From NCBI RefSeq assembly GCF_030766825.1, contig NZ_JASFDV010000042.1, forward strand, positions 1-55,315: DNA of 55,315 nucleotides, written 5' to 3'. This stretch comes from Nocardiopsis sp. CC223A (GTDB lineage: Bacteria; Actinomycetota; Actinomycetes; Streptosporangiales; Streptosporangiaceae). Position 1 is the stretch's first letter. Every line of letters begins with the position of its first letter. This document shows, in pieces, positions 25,253-32,484 of this stretch. A model generated the notes under the pieces. The model saw nothing but the letters and a program-made list of their open reading frames with translations, was not told where the DNA came from and made no database searches. The translations under genes and the position numbers were made by a program.

Positions 25253-27241
25253 TCAGGCGGCCGCGGACGGGTCCGACGGATCGGCGGAAGGCGGAGCCGC
25301 CGCACGTCCGAACCACGGCCTGCCCTCCGCCGCGATGCCTTCCAGGACGCGGAGCGCGTGGGAGAACCCGGCGGCGTCGAGGTCGACGTCCGGTGCGTCG
25401 GCCTCCGCCTCCTCGTCCGCCACCGCGTCGCGGCCGGGTGCCTCGGAGACCACGATGCTCTCCGCCGGACCGTTGCTCAGGGTGATGTTCAGGGTGTAGC
25501 GGCGCGTGCTCGCTATCTCCACGTGCACCGAGGAGACCGCGTCGAACCGGTAGTTCTTCCGCGACCTGGTCCGCCACCGGGACCGCGAGAAGTCGAGGAC
25601 GGCCGTGGCCTCCCGGACGCCTTCCTCGGTGACCAGGAAGACCCTGATCTCGTACCTCGAATAGCGCCACGGGCCCCCGCGTTCCCGCGCCGACTCGCAG
25701 GGCCGTTCCGGGGTCGGCAGGAAGGCGTGGGCGACGACCTCGTGCCAGCCCAGGCGGTGGTTCTTCAGGGTCTCGTCGAGGATCAGGGCCTTGTCCGCGC
25801 TCAGCCAGGCCTCCATCTCCTCCTCGCGGGGGCGCAGGGAGTCCAGCTTGCTCTTCCAGCGCCTGTACTCCGCTTCGCGGGCGGTGCGGACGGCCTCGCG
25901 CTCCCGGTCCTGCTCGATGACACGCAGGCGTTCACTGTGGATCCTCAGCCACAGGGGGACCGCGAACCTGGCGGCGACCGCCGAGAGCAACAGGCAGCCC
26001 ACGGTGGAGACCGGCGCCTGCTGGAACGCGGTGACCGCGACCGCGGCCATCGCGGCGGCCGTGGCCGCGCACAGGACCGCGCAGCGCACCTTGACCGCCG
26101 GATCCACGCGGTGGATCTCGTACGGCTCTATGGGTTCTCCGGCGCGCAGACGCCGTCGGACGTCCCGCACCAGGAACCGGACCAGCCACTTCACCCGATC
26201 CGCTTCGACCCCCTGCTCCCGGTAGGTCCGGACGACCTCGTCGCGGAGGGAGCGGCGCACGCCCCTCGTCCGCGCCGACCAGGCGTACCGGTCGGAGAGG
26301 TCGGGTGCGTACTTGTCGAAGTAGTGGTCGAACCAGCGCTCCACCTGATCGGCGAACCCCCCTTCGGGGGGAGGGGCGGGGGAGCGCCCGTAACCGTAGG
26401 CGCGCTCCAGGGCGAGCCTGCGCCGGTACTTGTGGTGCCAGGCGGCCACGTGCCACCCCGCGACCGGGCCGAAGGCGAACAGGGCGAGGCAGGCCAGCAG
26501 CGCGGCCGGGCTTCCCTGCGTCAAGGAGGAGCCGGTCACGACCACCACCGGCCCCAGGGACGCCGCCGCCAGGAGCACCCCGACGAAGACGTCCCGCCCA
26601 TCGGTCGTCTGCGGCTCCGGGGGTTCGGCCCTTGCGCCCGCGGGCTCGGCTTCGAAGTAGGCCCAGACGCGGTCCACCCGGTCGTTGGAGAACCGCGTCT
26701 TCTCGGCGTTGTCCCTGACCCGGTGCCACACGGACTGCTTCATGCTCCCGGTGAGGACCAGGTCGAGGTGGCGCAGGATCAGGTCCCGCTGCACGGCGGG
26801 CAGGGAGTTCAGTTCGGCCGTCGCGGCCTCGGCGTCGCCGCCGGAGCCGTCCACGCAGGACAGCAGTGCGGAGACGACCCCCAGGCCCCGCCTCCACGCG
26901 TCGCGGCCGGTAGATGCCCCGTGGGCCGACAGATCCTTCAGAACCTCCCGGTCCTCCTTCGTGAGGTCCCGGTAGGAGCGTTTGCTGAGGACGGCCAGGG
27001 CCCGGTGGAAGTGGATCCCGGAGCTGTTGAGGCCGCGTGCGCGGGCCTTTTCCAGGTGCTTCCTCGCCTTGCTCGGGACGCCGTCGGCGAGGTAGCCGCG
27101 TCCGACCTCGTAGTCGCGCTCGGGCGGGTCGTCGGGCCCCACGAAATAGACGTGGGAGTCGTGCATCTGCCCGACCTGTATCCCGACGTGGGAACCGGAT
27201 TCGGCGGTGTTCGTGGTGTCGAAGGTGCCGGATCCGTTCAC
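25253..27241 (-). CDS. Four-TM protein with N-terminal amyloid-like (G-I-Q-V-G) motif
   Basis: A 662-aa protein of no family I can name. The N-terminus TTNTAESGSHVGIQVG (residues 9-24), continuing QMHDS, resembles RHIM/BASS amyloid signalling motifs and the motif in the preceding gene's product. Residues about 40-200 are helical with TPR-like character (GRGYLADGVPSKARKHLEKA). Two pairs of hydrophobic helices follow (about 215-265, VFVGVLLAAASLGPVVVVTG; and about 385-435, CAVLCAATAAAMAAVAVTAF). The C-terminal half is soluble and basic/aromatic-rich (WRYSRYEIRVFLVTEEGVRE). There is no Walker motif, so it is not an NLR. The GTG start overlaps the nucleosidase stop by GTGA. It could be a membrane effector or scaffold recruited through the shared motif. 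Confidence 0.85.
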   Translation of the reverse strand: MNGSGTFDTTNTAESGSHVGIQVGQMHDSHVYFVGPDDPPERDYEVGRGYLADGVPSKARKHLEKARARGLNSSGIHFHRALAVLSKRSYRDLTKEDREVLKDLSAHGASTGRDAWRRGLGVVSALLSCVDGSGGDAEAATAELNSLPAVQRDLILRHLDLVLTGSMKQSVWHRVRDNAEKTRFSNDRVDRVWAYFEAEPAGARAEPPEPQTTDGRDVFVGVLLAAASLGPVVVVTGSSLTQGSPAALLACLALFAFGPVAGWHVAAWHHKYRRRLALERAYGYGRSPAPPPEGGFADQVERWFDHYFDKYAPDLSDRYAWSARTRGVRRSLRDEVVRTYREQGVEADRVKWLVRFLVRDVRRRLRAGEPIEPYEIHRVDPAVKVRCAVLCAATAAAMAAVAVTAFQQAPVSTVGCLLLSAVAARFAVPLWLRIHSERLRVIEQDREREAVRTAREAEYRRWKSKLDSLRPREEEMEAWLSADKALILDETLKNHRLGWHEVVAHAFLPTPERPCESARERGGPWRYSRYEIRVFLVTEEGVREATAVLDFSRSRWRTRSRKNYRFDAVSSVHVEIASTRRYTLNITLSNGPAESIVVSEAPGRDAVADEEAEADAPDVDLDAAGFSHALRVLEGIAAEGRPWFGRAAAPPSADPSDPSAAA

Positions 27242-28383
27242 GAGAGCCCCTTCACCGCGGTGATCAGTGCCCCGACCTTCGCGGCCAGCGATGCCAACTC
27301 GCCGATGAGGCCGCGCAGGCGCTTCAGGGCCAGGACCGACACCTTCCGGCCTTCGGGGGTCCCCTCCCCGATCCCCTTGCCGGCGATGTCGAGTTCGGCC
27401 GACGCCGCCTCGTGGGTGTCCCCGTCGATGTTCCCGGCCGAGTGCTCCCGGGCCAGTTCCTCCCGCAGGAAGGTGAGCCGGTCCGCCACGTCGCCCGGTT
27501 CCTCCTCGGAGGCGGCGAAGGACACGTGGAACGTACTGCCGCTCACGTGGCCTGCCTGGATACCGACGTTCCCGTGGGCGGTGTTGGTGACGCTGCCGCC
27601 GTCACGACTGTGGTCGTCCTTGCGCATGGTGGGGGAGTCCTCCTGTGCGATGAGTTCTTCGGCGAGTGCCAGGGCGAAGGCCGCGGCGTTGGCGGCGGCG
27701 ATCGGCTGCCAGGACCGGTCCGACTCGGTCGCCTTGGTGCCGTCGGCCCGGTCGCTGATGCCGCGTACGATCGCCACCGGGGATCCGCTCAGGTGACCGG
27801 CCTGGGCGACACCGGCACCCTCCATCTCGACGGCCAACGCGTCGTTGTAGGTCCGCCGGATCCACTCGGCCTCACGCGAGACGGAGGAGTTCTGCACGAT
27901 CTCCCCGGCGGCGATCGGGCCCTGGTGCACCCCGGGCCGCGGCCGGTCCGGCGGCGTGCGGCGGGACCATTCACCGGTTCTGGCCAGGTGCGCGGCCGTC
28001 TGCCCGATCCCGTGCGGGGACTCCCACACGCGGGGCCGGGCCTTGAGCCCGTCGTCCTCGCTGGTCCCGCCGTGGTAGGCGTACACGTGCGTCGCCACCA
28101 CCACGTCGCCCAGCGGCGTGTCCCACAGGGCCCCGGCCACGCCCACGAACAGCAGGGCGACAGGGGAGAACTCGTGGATCGCCCGCTCGGCCAGCACCGC
28201 GGACGACTGGTTGCCCTTGCCGGTGAGCCCGAGGGCGACACGGCCGCGGCCGCCCGGCAGGGTGCCGATCTCGAACCGGGTGCCCCTCGTGTGGTGGTAG
28301 GGCTCGGGGGCGAGGAGGCGTTCCCGTACCGCCTCGTATTCGAGGTTCAGCGCGGTCAACACGACCACGATGTCGTCGTTCAT
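27238..28383 (-). CDS. Purine nucleosidase-like protein with C-terminal amyloid-like motif and helical domain
   Basis: A 381-aa protein. Residues 1-245 are a PNP_UDP/MTA-SAH-nucleosidase domain: VVVLTALNLEYEAVRERL, FVGVAGALWDTPLGDVVVAT, AVEMEGAGVAQAG (VEMEG 185-189, ribose binding) and RGISDRADG with the catalytic Asp211. A linker then carries VTNTAHGNVGIQAGHVSG (265-282), a G-I-Q-A-G core like that of the downstream protein. The last 90 residues are helical (LTFLREELAREHSAGNIDGD, LALKRLRGLIGELASLAAKV) like C-terminal domains on other actinobacterial conflict proteins. Such nucleosidases serve as effectors in STAND-type systems, cleaving a nucleoside or nucleotide. The ATG overlaps the NrtR-like stop by 4 bp. 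Confidence 0.88.
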   Translation of the reverse strand: MNDDIVVVLTALNLEYEAVRERLLAPEPYHHTRGTRFEIGTLPGGRGRVALGLTGKGNQSSAVLAERAIHEFSPVALLFVGVAGALWDTPLGDVVVATHVYAYHGGTSEDDGLKARPRVWESPHGIGQTAAHLARTGEWSRRTPPDRPRPGVHQGPIAAGEIVQNSSVSREAEWIRRTYNDALAVEMEGAGVAQAGHLSGSPVAIVRGISDRADGTKATESDRSWQPIAAANAAAFALALAEELIAQEDSPTMRKDDHSRDGGSVTNTAHGNVGIQAGHVSGSTFHVSFAASEEEPGDVADRLTFLREELAREHSAGNIDGDTHEAASAELDIAGKGIGEGTPEGRKVSVLALKRLRGLIGELASLAAKVGALITAVKGLS

Positions 28384-29111
28384 CGTTCGTTCTCACTCCT
28401 GATCAGGGGGAGGGGGCGCATCATCGGAGGGCGCAGCACCCGCAGGGGGCCGGCCCGGAACAGCCGTGCGGGACGGCCCTTCGTGGGGCGGCGGTCCGGC
28501 CCGACGGCGGTGAGGAAGCCGGGCACCGCCTGGACCTTGCGGTAGAAGTTGCGCGGGTCGAGCTCGAAACCCCAGACGGCTTCGTAGACCCGCTGTAACT
28601 CGGTGAGGGTGAAGGTCTCGCCGCAGAAGGCCGTGGCCAGCGCGGTGTGCTCCAGCTTGGAGCGGGCGCGCTCCAAGCCGTCGTTCAGGATCCGGTGGTG
28701 GTCGAAGGCGAGCGCGGCGCGGCCCGAAGAGAATTCCTCGACGGGGTGCCATGCGGCCGCCGAGGCGTCGGTCCCGGCCTCGGGTTCGGGCAGGCCGGGG
28801 GCGATGGCGAGGTAGGCGACGGAGACGATGCGCCCCCGGGGGTCGCGGTCGGGGTGCGCGTAGGCGCCGAGCTGTTCCAGGTGGAGCTCGGTCGCGTCGA
28901 GGTCGGCCTCCTCCCGGAGCTCGCGGCATGCGGCGTCGAATACGTCTTCGCCGGAATTCGCGATGAATCCGCCGGGGAGGGCCCATTGGCCTTTATAGGG
29001 CTCGATTCCTCTTTGGATGAGGAGGATGTGCAGGGCCGAGGAACGCAACGTCAGGATGACGAGGTCCACGGTCAGGAGCACGGGGGGTGGTCGCCAGACT
29101 TCGTTGGGCAT
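28380..29111 (-). CDS. NrtR-like NUDIX-domain transcriptional regulator
   Basis: A 243-aa protein with an N-terminal NUDIX fold (ILLIQRGIEPYKGQWALPGG, FDAACRELREEADL) and a C-terminal winged helix (TFTLTELQRVYEAVWGFELD, NFYRKVQAVPGFL, then GRPARLFR), the plan of NrtR, the ADP-ribose-sensing repressor of NAD genes. The NUDIX box has one extra residue between the Gly and Glu and Asp in place of the last Gly, so hydrolysis may be lost and the domain used for sensing. It is the first gene of an overlapped operon with a nucleosidase-like protein and a membrane protein, and a palindrome sits 14 bp upstream of its ATG. Confidence 0.88.
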   Translation of the reverse strand: MPNEVWRPPPVLLTVDLVILTLRSSALHILLIQRGIEPYKGQWALPGGFIANSGEDVFDAACRELREEADLDATELHLEQLGAYAHPDRDPRGRIVSVAYLAIAPGLPEPEAGTDASAAAWHPVEEFSSGRAALAFDHHRILNDGLERARSKLEHTALATAFCGETFTLTELQRVYEAVWGFELDPRNFYRKVQAVPGFLTAVGPDRRPTKGRPARLFRAGPLRVLRPPMMRPLPLIRSENER

Positions 29112-29124
29112 GCACCGAGCCTAG

Positions 29125-29147
29125 CTTTTTGTCAGTTCAACAAAAAG
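29125..29147. promoter_or_regulatory. Palindromic operator of the NrtR-like regulator
   Basis: CTTTTTGT, 7 nt, ACAAAAAG: perfect 8-bp A/T-rich arms in GC-rich DNA, just upstream of the regulator start. It probably overlaps the operon promoter and mediates autorepression. Confidence 0.75.
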
Positions 29148-29380
29148 ACTTTCCCGGAAATTGGTGCCCACGGGTACTTGATTTCATGGTGTGCCGATCG
29201 GGGGTTCTGGTGCCCCTGTTCCCCTTGATTCTTGTGTGGATTTCTTCGCTGTTGTTCAAGCGCGAGGCGGGCCGTCTTCCGATGCCGGCGAACGCCGTCC
29301 TCCGCAGCCGACGGCCGGGCGCCCGGGGCCGCATGGCAACCTGGAGCACGACAGCGGGACGAAGGGTGGGAACGCGACAG

Positions 29381-30055
29381 ATGGCCCCGATCGTGATCGG
29401 TGGCCTGGCAGGGGCGGTCGGCAGCGTGGTGCCGGCGCTCACCACCCAGGTCTTCGCGCACCGGACCAAGGCCCGGGAACTCGAACACGCGGAGCGGGTG
29501 CGTCTGCAACAGGCCAGATCCGATGAGGAGAAACCGAGGGACGAGCAGCGCCGGTCCGGCTACGTGGCCCTCAACTCCGAGGCCCGCGAGTTCCTCGCCG
29601 CGTTGACCGACCTCTTGAAGGCCGTCGAGGCCGACGAGCCGCGGGACGAGGAGCGGGCCGCCCTGGACCGGGCCCGCGTTTCCTACCGGCACTGCTACGC
29701 CGAGGCGCAGCTCGCGTTGAACGAAGAGATCCTGGAGGTCGCCTCCGACGTCAACAGGAGCCTGCTCGACTTCTTCGGTCTGATCAAGCGGATCGACAAG
29801 GGCAGGAGCAGGCCGGGGGAGACCTGCGAGTCGGCCGAGGCGAAGCGCCAGGAGGTCTGGGTCCACATCGGAAGACTGCGTTCGGTCATGCGCAGGGACC
29901 TGGGCGTCGGTATTTCACGAGAACACGGGGAGACCGCCGGTCCGGCGCCCGTTGAGGGGGCATGCCACGGGCCGCGGTGGCGGCCCGTGGCATGCCCCCT
30001 CCGGCAGGCTACTCGCCGACCTGGTACTCGTACGCCTGCCGCACCAGGCCCATGA
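29381..30055 (+). CDS. Membrane-anchored helical protein; C-terminus reads through a terminator hairpin
   Basis: A 224-aa protein of unknown family. One N-terminal helix (PIVIGGLAGAVGSVVPALTT) is followed by an Arg/Glu-rich coiled coil (HRTKARELEHAERVRLQQAR) and a helical domain (SYRHCYAEAQLALNEEILEV; SLLDFFGLIKRIDKG). The ATG was chosen because it precedes the membrane helix. GAAGGG is about 15 nt upstream, and GTG 29366 is also possible. The final 35 residues are encoded across a 21-bp inverted repeat and overlap the end of the convergent DUF262 gene, while a TGA in another frame (29953-29955) lies right before the hairpin. The true end may therefore have been shifted by an indel. Confidence 0.7.
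   Translation: MAPIVIGGLAGAVGSVVPALTTQVFAHRTKARELEHAERVRLQQARSDEEKPRDEQRRSGYVALNSEAREFLAALTDLLKAVEADEPRDEERAALDRARVSYRHCYAEAQLALNEEILEVASDVNRSLLDFFGLIKRIDKGRSRPGETCESAEAKRQEVWVHIGRLRSVMRRDLGVGISREHGETAGPAPVEGACHGPRWRPVACPLRQATRRPGTRTPAAPGP
29955..30000. terminator. Bidirectional 21-bp stem-loop
   Basis: Perfect 21-bp arms (29955-29975, 29980-30000) around a GGTG loop, between convergent genes. It lies inside the predicted 3' end of the plus-strand gene and 9 bp after the DUF262 gene stop. Confidence 0.85.
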
Positions 30056-32102
30056 TGTGGTCCAGCTTCTCTTCGGAGTCCAGGATGACCTGGATGTTGC
30101 CGTTGCCCCTCGTCCCCTTGCCGGTCACGTCCCAGGCCAGGCCGCGTTCGTCGTGGAGCGCTTCGAAAGGCATGTTCAGGGTGAGCTTCAACCGGTCGGT
30201 CTGCGCGACCACGTCGACGAAGTTCGTCTCGACCTTGTAGGCGATGTAGACCTTCAGGAACGTCTCGGTGACGGACTCGTCCAAGTCGAGGACCCGGGCG
30301 CGGAACTTCTCGAACAGGGACCGCAGGGGCGGGTCGGCGAGGTTCCGGTGGTCGGCCATGGTGTACCCGGAGGCGGTAGCGGCGAGGTCGAGGGCCAGAT
30401 CGTCCGCCGGTGCTGCGGGCCGGGGCCAGATCTCCAGCGCCTGGGCGGCCAGGCGGCCGGCACGTTCCAGGATGGCCTGCTCGTTCCAGGTGTCCTGGGC
30501 GCCCAGCCCCCTGTTCAATCGGAGCGGGCTGTCCCGGAAACCGCCCTCCATGTCCCGCTTCTCGGCGAACGGGCGATCGCTGTACTCGGAGTTGTAGCCG
30601 GTCAACGTCAGATTGCCGAGTGTGTGCAGGTAGCGCTCCTGAACCTGGGCCCAGTCCGGGCCCAGCTCCGCCCGCCACCGCTCCGAGAGGTTCTCGTTCT
30701 GCGGCAGGATGTGCTCGATCGTGTAATCCTCGATCGAGACATGTTCCTTCCTGCCGAAGTTCTCCAGTCGGCGCAGAAGATACGACCTGCGCTTGAAGTG
30801 GTACATGTTGCCCGTGGTCAGTTCGCGCTCGAACTTCTCGTCGGTGGGGAAGGCGCGGTAACTCTTCATCCCCAGCAGGTGCGCCTGGACGCTCTCGACG
30901 TACCGCTCCTTGTCGATCGCCCTGGTGAAGGTGCTGAACGTCGTGTTCAGCGAGTTCGTCGGTACACGGCAGACGGCGCGGCGGAAGATGTAGGACGTGA
31001 CCATGTCGACGATCGACACCAGTTCGTCGCGTTCGAGGAGGCCGAGCTCGTAGTCGGTGTAGAGCTCCAGCAGCAGCGGGTAGACCACGTCCGCCTTGAT
31101 CTCCCGAAGGTCTTGGAACGCCTCGGCGAGCCTCTTGTCCTGTTCCTGGCCCAGGGCGACGGCGCAGTACCGCCGTGCGTAGGCATGGAGTTCACCGACC
31201 AGGGGCTCGATCCCGTCGCCGGGGGCGAAAGTCCGCGCATGTGCTTTGAACGCCCCGTAGACATCTCCGAAGCGCGGGATCTCGCCCGTCCTGACCGTGA
31301 GGTAGTGCCGTACGAAGTCGTCGAACTGCTTCTCGTAGGCGGCCTGGCCGAAATCGGTCTCCATCGGTCGCCAGTAGGTGGTGTACAGCTTCTCCTGGAG
31401 GGTCGGGCTCACACCCATCAGCACGAAGTTGCGGATGAGGTCGGCCTGCGTCAGCTGCCGCCCGGTCGAGTTCATGGACTCGAAGATCAGCTGCGGGTTG
31501 TCCGACGTGCGGTCCAGCCGGATGTCGACGACGACCAGCTTCGCCAGACCGTCGCAGACGGTCCCGAGGTCGGTGCCCGGATCGCCGAGGTGGGCCAGGA
31601 AACGCTGGAAGTTGTCGGCCACGCTCTCCGAGGCGTCCGACGGAAGAGGGGTGCCGCCGATGATCGCCTTCAGGGTCTCCCGGTCCTTTTCCGAGAGCAG
31701 GAGCTTGAAGTAGTCCTCACCGTCCTCGTCGTCGTTCACCAGGTAGCGGTTGCGCAGCTTCTGGGGCGAGTAGCCCTTGCGCGGTTCCCGTTCGCCCTCC
31801 GGACGCGCTTCCAGGACGCGCGCCAGGGCCGTGATCAGCAGCATCACCGTGGTCATCCGCTGCTGGCCGTCGATGACGAGATGGGGTTCCTGGGTCGTCA
31901 GGTTCGACAGCCCCTTCTCCACGTACACGATCGACCCGGTGAAGTGCGACTTCAACGCGTCGTCGCTTCCGGTGCGCTCGATGTCCGCCATCAGCTGGTC
32001 GCACTCTTTGGCGGACCAGGAGTACGCGCGCTGGTAGATCGGGATCACGAACTGGTGGCCCTGCTTGAGCAGGTCCAGCAGACGGGTTTCGGAGGCCTTC
32101 AC
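30009..32102 (-). CDS. DUF262/DUF1524 (GmrSD-like) endonuclease with C-terminal DUF5655-like domain
   Basis: A 697-aa single-chain relative of the type IV restriction enzyme GmrSD, which cleaves modified phage DNA using NTP. DUF262 is residues about 10-260 with the nucleotide-binding IDGQQRMTT at 77-85 and IFESMNSTGRQLTQADLIRN. DUF1524 carries the His-Me/HNH-type nuclease motif TIEHILPQN (461-469) and LGNLTLTGYNSEYSD. The last 100 residues (LFEKFRARVLDLDESVTETF, IQVILDSEEKLDHIMGLVRQ) match DUF5655, a predicted DNA-associated domain. The start is GTG with AAGGTG 8 nt upstream. It lies in a defence island with a second, different DUF262 gene upstream. Confidence 0.9.
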   Translation of the reverse strand: MKASETRLLDLLKQGHQFVIPIYQRAYSWSAKECDQLMADIERTGSDDALKSHFTGSIVYVEKGLSNLTTQEPHLVIDGQQRMTTVMLLITALARVLEARPEGEREPRKGYSPQKLRNRYLVNDDEDGEDYFKLLLSEKDRETLKAIIGGTPLPSDASESVADNFQRFLAHLGDPGTDLGTVCDGLAKLVVVDIRLDRTSDNPQLIFESMNSTGRQLTQADLIRNFVLMGVSPTLQEKLYTTYWRPMETDFGQAAYEKQFDDFVRHYLTVRTGEIPRFGDVYGAFKAHARTFAPGDGIEPLVGELHAYARRYCAVALGQEQDKRLAEAFQDLREIKADVVYPLLLELYTDYELGLLERDELVSIVDMVTSYIFRRAVCRVPTNSLNTTFSTFTRAIDKERYVESVQAHLLGMKSYRAFPTDEKFERELTTGNMYHFKRRSYLLRRLENFGRKEHVSIEDYTIEHILPQNENLSERWRAELGPDWAQVQERYLHTLGNLTLTGYNSEYSDRPFAEKRDMEGGFRDSPLRLNRGLGAQDTWNEQAILERAGRLAAQALEIWPRPAAPADDLALDLAATASGYTMADHRNLADPPLRSLFEKFRARVLDLDESVTETFLKVYIAYKVETNFVDVVAQTDRLKLTLNMPFEALHDERGLAWDVTGKGTRGNGNIQVILDSEEKLDHIMGLVRQAYEYQVGE

Positions 32103-32484
32103 AGTGCGGGCACCTTTTTCTGGTCGGGGGTGTGCTCCTTCGCGGATTCTGTACGGACGCGTTGGACCCGGAGGGGGCCTTCGATCCTCCGGGAGCTGTA
32201 TGGAACGGACTCCTGAGGATGTCGGGGGCGGTCAAGGAAGGTCGGGGCCGGGACGCCTCCCGTGGCGCATCTGCCGCGGTGCACCACAGGGGGCAGAGGG
32301 AGCCTTTGCGGTCTTCCGGTGAGACGGCGGACGACCGACACCGTGCCGCCACCGTTCGGTCATTGTTCAGAGGCGGTGCGGCCGCCGGTGAAACGGCCGC
32401 ATTCGATGGATGAGGAGCGTCACCGTGTCTGAAGCGCGGCCTGTTCGCTTCCGGAGCAACGAAACCTCTGGAGGCCTTCGTTCG
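32103..32484. other. Intergenic region between the two DUF262 genes
   Basis: About 380 bp, less GC-rich than the flanks, with no supported gene. It should carry the promoter of the DUF262/DUF5655 gene. Confidence 0.4.
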
